Positions 55,139 through 64,000 of a stretch of 64,000 bases of DNA are shown here, piece by piece. Source of the DNA: Camellia lanceoleosa. Its lineage: Eukaryota; Streptophyta; Magnoliopsida; Ericales; Theaceae. A program made the position numbers and the translations under genes. The DNA lies in NCBI GenBank assembly GCA_025200525.1, contig CM045761.1:36774190-36838189 (forward strand). The letters are read 5' to 3'. Every line of letters starts with the position of its first letter. The stretch's first letter is position 1. Below the pieces are notes generated by a model. The model ran no database searches, was not told the origin of the DNA, and saw only the letters and a program-made list of their open reading frames with translations.

Positions 55139-57192
55139 GTAGTGTGCAAATAAAAGCTGCCAAAACAACTGTGCATGATGTTTAACAAGATTGTCTACCA
55201 GAATTGCCCATGTATTTGATGTTCTTCTAATAATATTAAAATAAATAAAGTATACAAACTTACTTGAGTCCAAGTTCTGTTTCTGTAATAAAAATCAAAG
55301 AATAGTAGTTGGTTTTCATTTTTCAAAATTCATATGGGATGCGTTGAAATCACTAGCATAAAAATTCATAAATTTGTGTTGATTTTTATATGTTTCCAAC
55401 ATCCTGAATTGAAGAAGACCTAATATATATATATTATATAAGAAAAGTGGAGTTTTTAGTGAACAGGCTTATGAGAGTTTCAATATCTCATACTAATTTT
55501 TTTGACTCCATTGACTAGTTTTTATTTGATAATCCAACATCGGGAAAAGAATGAAAAAAATGAATTGTTTTACTCATATAAAGTGAATCTTATACTTCCA
55601 TCCCATTTAGTAAGGAGCCTTGTAAGAGTTTGTATTTTACAATTTCACATAGTTTTTATTTTTAAAATAATTTTCTTTGAAATTTTGAAACTCTCCTAAT
55701 ATTTAACTTTAAAATAATTACAATCCCACATCGAGAAAAGAAAAAAAAAGTGAGTTGTTTCACTTATACAAAATATTACAATCCCACATCAGAAAAGTAA
55801 AGTAAAAATGAGTTGTTTCATTTATATAAAATGAATCTTATAAAGGGAATTTTAAGGAAAAAGTCATCTACAAGCTCCAAACCTTCATTTTAAAATTATT
55901 GAATTTTCTTAATTTTAAACAATTAAGAAAATTCTCATTGGTTAGCTTCTATTTACCTTTTACAATCCCAAATAAAAAAAAAAATTTTAAAAAAAGGAAA
56001 AAGTGAATTGTTTCATTTACATAAAGTGAATCTTATACGCCAATTTGTATAAATTATTGAAATTTATTAATTTTAAACAATTAAGAAAATCTTCATTGAT
56101 TAGCTTCCATTTAACTTTTATTTTACAATCTCACATTGGGAAAAGAAAAGAAAAAGTAAATTGTTTTACTTATATAAAGTGAATCTTATACTCCTATTTA
56201 TACAAGTAAAAGAAAAAAATTTAGTGAGATGCCCTATAATCAATACCAATTTTTTTTTTTTTTTTTCTTAATTTTAAACAATTAAGAAAATCTTCATTAG
56301 TTAGTTTCCATTTAACTTTTATTTTACAATCTCATATAGAGGTTTTGATTTTAAAAATAATTTTATATGAGATTTTGAAACGCTCATAATATTTAACTTT
56401 AAAATAATTACAATTCCACATCGAGAAAAGAAATAAAAAAATGAGTTGTTTTACTTATATAAAGTAAATCTTACACTCTCATTTACTATTATAGTATTGT
56501 GCATATTTCAGTTCAAGATGGTTTAAATTTTAAAATAAAATTTAAAGGTTTTAATTAATTAATTTTGTTGTGAATTGGTTGGTCTTTTTTGACTTAGCCG
56601 ATTAGATTGAATCGTTTTCGGTTCAACTGATTCACTGGTTTAACCATGATTTTAGCTTTTTTATCAAAATATATTGTTTAGATTTGTTTGATTTGAAATA
56701 AATTAAGATTAACTTTATTAAAAATTGAACGACTGAGGTTGCTTGATTAGAAATGAACTTGCCGTCCAAACAACTGTTAACTTTTATTTTACAATCCCAC
56801 ATCAAGAAAAGGAGGAAAAAATAAGTTGTTTCACTATATAAACCTTATGCTCCCATTTAATATTGTAGTGTTGTATATGTTTTAATTCAAGACAATTTAA
56901 ATTTTAAAATTAAAATAAAATTTAAAAATTTTAATTAATTAATTTTTGTATAAGTTGGGTGGTCCTTTGACCTACCCGATAGGGTGAACCATTTTCGATT
57001 TGACTGATTCGCTGATTTAATTGAGATTTTAGCAGTTTTAGCAAAATATATTGGTTAAATTTTTTTAATTCAAAATAAATTAAATATTGACCTAATTAAA
57101 GACTGACCTAATTAAAGACTAAATGGCTAAGTTGCTTGATTCGAATAAACTTCTCACCCAAACTATTGTTAATTTTTAAACAATTAAGAAAA

Positions 57193-57925
57193 CAGTCCCG
57201 TTACAGAGCCCGAATTCATCAGGCTCGAATTGGCTCGAAACCCAAAACGACGTTGTTTCGGGTTTCAAATTTTTATTTATTTATTTATTTTTTTCTTTTC
57301 TTGCAGGAAGAAGAAGAAGAAGAACAAGAGAAGAAGAAGAGGAAGTAGAACCAGAACCAGAAGAAGAGGAAAAGAAAGGAGGAAGAAGAAGAAGAAAAAA
57401 AAAACAAAACATCAATGTCTTCTCTTGTTTAGCTCCAGATCAAACAAAACATCAAACAAAACATCATTTTTTTTTCCACCTTCATTTTCAGCTCCAGATC
57501 TAGAAAAAAAAAAAAAATCATCAATGTCTTCATCACATTCAGCTCCAGATCAAACAAAAATCAAACAAAACATCAATTTTTTTTCCCCCTTCATTTTCAA
57601 CTCCAAATCTAAAAAATAAAAAAAAAAAAGTCATCAATGTCTTCATCACACAGCACATTTTCATTATCAACATCTTCATCACACAGCACATCTTCACCGG
57701 CGATCACCATCGAAGCCCTCTTCTTCTCTCTTCCTCTTCTCTTCTTTTCTCTTCTTTTCTCTTCTCTCCTCTCACTCGCTCTCGCCTGTCCTCTGTATTC
57801 AAAAGCAACACAGAAAGAAAAAGAAAGAAAAGAAAAAAAATAAAAAACGAAACCCCAAAACGACGTCATTTTGGGGTTTCGAGCCAATTCGAGCTTGAGG
57901 AATTTCGAGCCCTCAAACATTTTTC
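57193..57925. mobile_element. Mutator-type element (733 bp) with GA-rich interior
   Basis: A perfect 9-bp duplication TTAAGAAAA flanks it (57184-57192, 57926-57934), and copy A has one TTAAGAAAA near 22272. Subterminal GGCTCGAATTGGCTCGAAAC and GTTTCGAGCCAATTCGAGC are inverted, each next to an ACGACGT core. The interior has a GAAGAAGAAG tract (57305-57400), a tandem repeat of about 110 bp (from AGCTCCAGATCAAACAAAA) and a CTCTTC tract. It may be a Pack-MULE-like carrier of captured UTR or gene sequence; no protein is recognised. Confidence 0.8.
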
Positions 57926-58194
57926 TTAAGAAAATCCCTATTAGTTAGCTTTCATTTAATTTTTATTTTATAATCTCACATCGAGAAAAAATTATATAAA
58001 ATGAATCTTATACTCCCATTTATATAAGTAAAATGAGATTTTTAGTGAGAAGCCTTATGATCAATATCTCATACTAATTATTTTGATTTTCTTAATTTTA
58101 AACAATTAAGAAAATCCCCGATTGACTAATTTCCCTTTAACTTTTATTTTACAAAATATAAAAAAATTAAATATAATTATCATATTTTTATTAA

Positions 58195-58415
58195 GGCCTC
58201 GTTTGGGAACCTTTCCTTTTAGCCAAAAAATCAAAAAGTTAGCCAAAAAGCCAACAACTCATACAAAAAAGTCAAAGATTTTCTTTTTTCTCTACTTTTT
58301 GCACATCTTTTCGTAAAAAGTCAAAAAGTCATCCCAAACATACTAGTTTTTTTTAGCTCATATTTTAGCCAAATAGACAAAAAGTTACTAAATTAGCATG
58401 TTCCCAAACGGGGCC
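58195..58415. mobile_element. Tourist-like MITE (221 bp), second copy
   Basis: The ends GGCCTCGTTTGGGAAC and GTTCCCAAACGGGGCC are flanked by TAA on both sides (58192-58194, 58416-58418). Copy A has the empty site with one TAA near 22547. A 3-bp TAA duplication and GGCC termini fit PIF/Harbinger. The orientation is opposite to the copy at 10497. Confidence 0.9.
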
Positions 58416-58875
58416 TAAATAATATATTATTTTATCCCGTGCAGAGTATGGGTGATATGCTAGTTGAAAGTGTATTGAAATGTGTAAAAATATTTTGGCT
58501 TTGTCTGGCATATAACGTTTGGGTTAAAATAGTCACAAAAATACAAAATAGACTTTTTAGGCTAATAAGACAAAATATCACATCCAAACTATAATTATTT
58601 CATTTTTTCTCTTACAAAAGTCAAAAAAGTTAAAAAATTTATCTAAAATCAATTTTTAATCTCAAACTAAAATAGTCAAAAAATTAAAAAAGCTAAAAAA
58701 TCAACTCACGTCTCAAACAAAGGCTTTGAGATACATAACAAATATATTTTAGCATTATAAAAATTTTGACATTTTATGATCAATTTTCATTGACAATTCT
58801 TAAGGCTATTACCACCCGGACCCTTTTATTATTTATATTCAATACCTCCATCCATGGGTGACTAATAAGCAGACT

Positions 58876-59428
58876 TAGGGGTGAGTATGGTTTGGTTTGG
58901 TTCGGATTATAATCAAATCATGACCAATTTATTATTTATGATTTTATAAAAGTTGGAACTAAATCAATCTAATTAAATTATGGAGCCAATCTAAATCAAT
59001 CCATTTAAATACGATTTAACTCGGTTTGGAATCACGATTTCATATAATATGTTCACAAAAAAAAAGTCATATAATATTTTCAAAAAAATATGAAACTCCC
59101 ATCAAACATAATATTGTTCTACCATTAACTTAAACATGCACATTATTTCACTATTAACTTAAACAAATATAATATTTAGTAAATAAACCTATTATTTAAC
59201 ATGTAGCAAGCATAAGAGGTTGTATGCTAAGTATATGGTTTAAGTTATATACAGTTTGGTTTGGTTCAAATTTGGAACCATGGAGTTGAATTTGGAACTG
59301 ATCAGATACAAATTCCCAAATTTTCCAAACCAAGATCGAACCACGGATTAAAAAAACCAAACCAAACCTACTGGAACGGATTGAACCGGTTCAATTTGCA
59401 AATGTTTCGATTTACTTTCTCAACCCTA
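58876..59428. mobile_element. Possible hAT-like MITE rich in GGTTTGG, copy B
   Basis: The left end is TAGGGGTGAGTATGG and the right end CAACCCTA, with complementary interiors, as in copy A. The left end resembles that of the hAT MITE at 6631. No 8-bp TSD could be matched. Confidence 0.45.
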
Positions 59429-60418
59429 AGCTAATTATGCGTAATAATTATAATTATCAACTAAGCATAAGGTTCGAACACAAATTCTTTCTTTTCATTT
59501 GAGTGAAAATTGATAATTTTATTATTTATATTCTCAAATAACTGTCCTCAACTGCCATCACAACACCACTATCCCATCCACAACCACCATTTTTTTGAAG
59601 GATGAATTATACTAACGGTCTTTGTAGTTTGAGATTTATGTCACTTTAGTCCTTAACATTTCAATTGTGATACATTTGATCTTGAATTTTGAATCTTGTT
59701 TCAAATAAGGATACCATTGTTCTATTTCAAGAGCAAAGTCGTTAATTTGATAAAATATAAACTAACTTGACAAAAATAAATGTCAAAAATTTATTTTTAA
59801 ATTTTTGAAAATTATTTATACTCACCAAAGATAAAATTATATAAAAATAATAAATCTTTTATATTTTTATTTTTTTTACCAAGTTAATTTTTATTAAGTG
59901 TTTGGATAATGACCATGTAATGGGTGGTTATCTTTGTTGATGTTTTTGGATGATTATTATGTAATAGGTGATTGTATTTGTTGTTAACAGATATTTCTTG
60001 ATGGTTATTATGTAATATGATTATTAGACTTTTAATGTATAGTCGATAAATATTTTTAGTTTTTGATTTTTGGATTAATTACCAAAAAATCCTATCTACA
60101 TATTTGGTCGTAGCTTAGGTCATATCAAAAAATTTTTGAACCAATAACGCTCATATACAGGTAAAAAGATGTTTTGCCATTTAATCCCAAAACTGAGAAT
60201 GTTCTCAATTTATAATTATCAAAACTAGGAAATTTCTCAATTTTTTTTTTTTAGTATGAACTAATAATATTATCAAAACTATCAAAACTAAAAAAATTTA
60301 TAATTACCAATTTTGAAAAATTTCTCAATTTTTTTCATGATTAAAATTGAGAATATTATAAATTGAGAAGGTTCTCAATTTCAAAAAAGCCTAGATCTCT
60401 CTTTCTCTAATGGCAGTG

Positions 60419-60975
60419 ACATCTGTGAACTCAGTGAAAACCGAGAGTTTGCTGATCTATCTCTGCAAGTTCCTTGAGTGAGCCTTCTCTAAAGAAGAAA
60501 GAAAAGAAGTCAAGCTTCTTTCCTTGAGGGTTGTATGTAGTGCTGTCATCAAATTGCGAGTTACTTTGTGCAAACAGAAAGTAGAACCCAACCCGTGGTT
60601 CTCGTACAGTAGTTGGAGTGTGCAAGGATTCATCAACCCTCGTCAAGCCGTAAAGCCTTGGAGTTAGAGGACTTTCGCATCAATTTGAAACTGGTTTGAT
60701 GCGAGTTGCGGATGAATTCAAGGACAGAAGTCGTGATCTCGAACTGAAATCCAGATTCGAAATCGAAAAGTGACCCGCGAAATTGATTGATCGAGCTTCA
60801 ATCAATGACGAATCAAGACCTAGATTACCCTTATGAACTCGAATCACCCATGTTCGTCGAACTAAAGTTGCAAAGAACTTCGAATTGCAATTGTGTAGAG
60901 AGAGAAAATGAAGACAACAATGGATGTTTGACAGCTATGGAGGAGATTGGTCTATTAAAAATTAATGTGACTTGA
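60419..60975. other. Less AT-rich conserved block, copy B
   Basis: Counterpart of 28331-28900. A small indel changes the minus-strand frame relative to copy A, while the + frame 60787-60975 is kept (62 aa in both). Unknown; perhaps an old gene remnant. Confidence 0.35.
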
Positions 60976-61768
60976 AGGAACAAAAATTTTATCTAAGACT
61001 TAATGAATTATAAATTCACAAAATAGGACTTGTATGTAAGTGCCCCTTAATTTTTTGATGTAACGAATTAGTTTAATAATGACATCAAAAGTGTTGTCAT
61101 GTTTAACTTTTGAAAAAATAAAAACTAATTTAACCAAAATAAATATAAAAAAAAATATTTTAATTTTTTTTTCTACCTTTCCAAAAGATAAAATTATATA
61201 AAAATGATGTGTTTTTAATTTTTTTTACCAATTTAATATTTAGTTTGTTAGAAAAAATTTCTGAAAATTGATTTTCAAAACCAAATCAAACAAAATTTTA
61301 TATCCAAAAAAGTTTCAACATTATTCATTAAAAAGAAATGTCATTACATTTCAAACAATATACAACTTAAGAAACACAAAATAAATTATATAACGATTTT
61401 ATCCTTGAAATAGATCATTTGTAAAGAAAATATCTTTGATTGTCCTTATTTAGAACAAGATTCAAAATTCATGAGAAAATATATCACAATTGAAAAATCA
61501 GAAATCAAAATGATACAAGTCTCAAATTATAAGAACTGTTAGTATAATTCGCCCTATTTTCAAAGTCTAAAGCAAATCATTTTCCATAAATGACAATATT
61601 GGACAAACGGAGCATAATGTTGTCCAAATATTCATGTCCTTCATTCATAGGTCTAACAGTGCCACCAAAATTGCTAAACAAATTTAAACAGAAACATTAT
61701 TACAAAATTAATAACAAATAAAATAACAGGAAGATAAATTTTATAGTTTTTTTTTTTTTTAAATACCT

Positions 61769-61980
61769 CTAGTTAATTTTTTGGAGAGTGGATTTCAAAG
61801 CTAAATACACAGCACGCCATCCAGCTTGTGTTGGATGCACCATGTCCCAAAAGAATGCAGCTTCAGGGTTGTTACATACGGCATACATCTTGGCTCCTTT
61901 CTCATCTAGGCTACCACAGTAATGCCCACTGCTTGTACCCATACAACATGGCTTCAATGGAGTCTCAAATTTCACACTTC
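61769..61980 (-). CDS. GDSL esterase/lipase, last exon (copy B)
   Basis: It is nearly identical to 29666-29877, with the same acceptor, CNNPEAAFFWDMVHPTQAGW and stop; one Ser-to-Leu change near the C-terminus (LALKST against LASKST). The exon that should precede it is not in the window because copy B diverges at 63089. Whether it is expressed or a fragment cannot be told. Confidence 0.82.
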
Positions 61981-63089
61981 CTGCTCAGGAAGAAGTTGAT
62001 ATCGATTTATCGTAATCAATTGATAAAATCCACATTAAAAAAAAATTAAATTAAAAAATGAAAAACAAAACCAAAAACAAAAACAAAATGTACCACTGTC
62101 TGTTTCTTACTCTTTCAAAATAGTTGAGAGTTACCGAAGAAAAGGCATGGTCGCTCTTATCGTACCAAAAGCAGCCCACACTTACACTTCTGGTTAAATT
62201 GGCTCTTGCGCTAATTTGGTGTTAAATTTACTAACGTCAACGGTTATGTAACCTCTCACATAAGATATTTTTAGGGCAAAAAAATATATAATATATTTTC
62301 TTTTTCTTTTTTTCCCTCTATTTTTTCACTGTATTTTCTATCTCTGCTAAATTTTCTGAACCCACTGCCACCAATTACCCGTTCTTGCCACTCCCTTACC
62401 CTTTAGAAAAAATGGTGGGGGAGAGTGGCGATGAATGAGTGTAGGTTTAGAAAATATAGTAAAGGAAAAAAATATAGTAAAGAAATTAAAAAATAAAAAG
62501 AAATATGAAGAAAATTATTTGTTTGCCCTTAAAAATTGCATTATTTGAGAGTCACATAACAATTTTCATTAATTAATTTAAAATCACATTCCAACTTGAA
62601 AAAAATATAAAAGGTTGATTATTACAATTAAAAAATAATAACCTTAGGTGAGATGGGATATAAAGTGTAATTTACCCATTCTCCAGTTTGAAATGTTAGG
62701 CCTAAGTTTAGCCACATCAATATATATTAAACTTTCGGGTAAATTACATCAATAATTCATATATTTTAGTCCTTGTATCATTTTAGTCATTGTAATTTTA
62801 ATTGGCTTGATTTTAACCTTGAATCTTTTACTTTGTCTCAATTTGGTCCAATAGAGTCGACAATTAGCATTTTTTTTTTTCCAATGAAAAATACACATAT
62901 GAGTAACATATGTTATATTTTTAAGAGCAAAATTATAAATGTGCCAACTGGCCAAATTGATACATAATTTAATATTAAGAATAAAAATTGAGCTAATTGA
63001 AAGTATAAGAACCAAGATGACACATAAGGTGAAATGTCCGGATTACCAATGTAATTTGCCTTAATTTTTTTTTAAACTGTTTTGTGAAT

Positions 63090-64000
63090 GGGTAAATTAC
63101 ATTTACCTTTCCTGAGGTTTCTGACAAATTCAAGGACCTCCCTTGTAGTTTGAATAATTACAGTAACCTCCCCTACTTTACCTGACAATATCAAGATTCC
63201 CCCCTGCTGTCAAAAATCACTAAACGGTGTTACTTTTTCCTTCAGAAATTATTTTATTGCCCATCTCTTTAAAAATATTAAAAAATGTTTTTGGATTGAA
63301 TGATAGGTTTAGAGTGTTTGGAACAGTATTTTTGGATTTATTTTTTTAAAATATTAAAAAATGTTTTAAAAAAAAATATTTCTTTTATTTTAAATATATA
63401 ATTTTTATTTAAATATTTTATTTTATTTTGTAAATATTTTAATTTTTTAATTTTAATATTTTAAACTCAAAACACAATTTCACATTCAAATCGTAACCAA
63501 ACACATAACTCAAAACTCAATTCAAAAATTATTTTCAAACCTCATAACCAAACGCATAACTCAACACTCCACACTACTTTTAAAACTCTACATTCAAATC
63601 ATAACCAAACGCAAAACAAAAAAAATAAAATATTTAAAAATATATTTATAAAATAAAATAAAATATTTAAAATAAAAACTATATATTTAAAATAAAAATT
63701 TAATATTTAAAAAATATATTTAAAATATTAAAAAAAATACAACACATAGATGTATGAAATATAATGCACATTAAAATAAATAAATAAATATTTAAAATAT
63801 AAAATATTTACCCGAAAAAAATAATTTCAAAAAATTTCAAAATTTATAACCAAACAAATTTTTTCTTTTCAAAACTCATAACTCAAAATACGACTCCACA
63901 CTTAAATCATGATTCTAAAAATAATTTTAAAAAATAAAATAAACTTTTTTTGAAATTTTTTTTCTTTTAAATAGAGTTTTTGGAAAAGTTTGGTTTTGAG
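63090..64000. other. Insertion or end of duplication; AT-rich repeats
   Basis: At 63090 copy B changes to GGGTAAATTACATTTACC, a relative of the GGGCAAATTACA MITE family with CCTGAGGTTT words. The rest (63280-64000) is AT-rich, with repeats such as ATATTTAAAATAAAA and AACCAAACGCATAACTCAA. It has no gene. Without the far end it cannot be decided whether this is one large insertion or the end of homology. Confidence 0.5.

Larger units (their letters stand above)
55424..58463 (+). mobile_element. Helitron-like element, copy B
   Basis: This is the counterpart of 20264-22598 with a mutated 5' end (TATATATATATTATATAAG) and CTAG at 58460-58463. The hairpin is decayed (CCCGTGCAGAGTATGGG). It carries USE-like words at 55533 (TCCAACATCG), 55724 (TCCCACATCG, exact), 55782, 56128, 56416 and 56798. 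A Mutator-type element (57193-57925) and a Tourist MITE (58195-58415) are nested in it. Confidence 0.68.
34608..63089 (+). repeat. Segmental duplication, copy B
   Basis: This is the counterpart of copy A, expanded by a 15.3-kb retrotransposon (39837-55138) and several MITEs. Homology continues through the GDSL last exon (61769-61980) to 63089. There a GGGTAAATTACA-type sequence replaces the copy A continuation. The matching exon at 31201-31510 of copy A has no counterpart in the window and may lie beyond 64000. Confidence 0.85.

Noticed and set aside
57230..57920. Lys/Arg/Glu-rich and Ser/Leu-rich frames on both strands
   Set aside because: They are translations of GAAGAAG and CTCTTC tracts inside a Mutator-type element; low complexity.

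Overview
The window is nuclear DNA of a flowering plant, probably a eudicot. It is AT-rich intergenic sequence made almost entirely of nested transposable elements, with only one recognisable host gene fragment: the last exons of a GDSL esterase/lipase. All comparisons were made by eye; no alignment or database search was run. Statements about identity are therefore qualitative, while the target-site duplications (TSDs) were read directly.

Left part. 1-4166 is the 3' half of a decayed Ty3/gypsy chromovirus (RT, RNase H, integrase, chromodomain, 1.5-kb LTR). 4167-10330 is an old endogenous pararetrovirus (caulimovirid). It has coat protein with zinc knuckle, aspartic protease, RT, RNase H and a second unknown reading frame, followed by a TATA-bearing promoter region. 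It is broken by stops, frameshifts and a 474-bp hAT MITE. A Tourist-like MITE lies at 10497-10724.

Centre and right. From about 11990 the sequence is a direct duplication: copy A about 11990-34600, copy B about 34608 to at least 63089. If tandem, the unit is about 22.6 kb. Each copy has acquired its own insertions, and the other copy usually preserves the empty site, so insertions, TSDs and relative order can be read. Copy A gained two 2.4-kb solo LTRs, a 0.6-kb solo LTR, a hAT element and several Mutator-type MITEs. Copy B gained a 15.3-kb LTR retrotransposon, three Mutator-type elements and a Tourist MITE. Both copies carry a Helitron-like element whose interior repeats a module resembling plant snRNA promoters (USE plus TATA at Pol II spacing). 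A mis-joined haplotype is an alternative explanation for the duplication.

The 15.3-kb element (39837-55138, TSD GTAGT) belongs to the Tat-type Ty3/gypsy group. It has gag, protease, RT, RNase H, a second archaeal-type RNase H and integrase on the + strand. On the opposite strand, between integrase and the 3' LTR, lie two gene-like units. One is a plant mobile domain (PMD) protein with a credible 85-bp intron and a coiled-coil tail. The other is a 403-residue protein I do not recognise. This antisense module is the most interesting feature in the window.

No rRNA, tRNA or CRISPR array was seen. Apart from the GDSL exons, the coding sequence is retroelement or viral, and most of it is disrupted.
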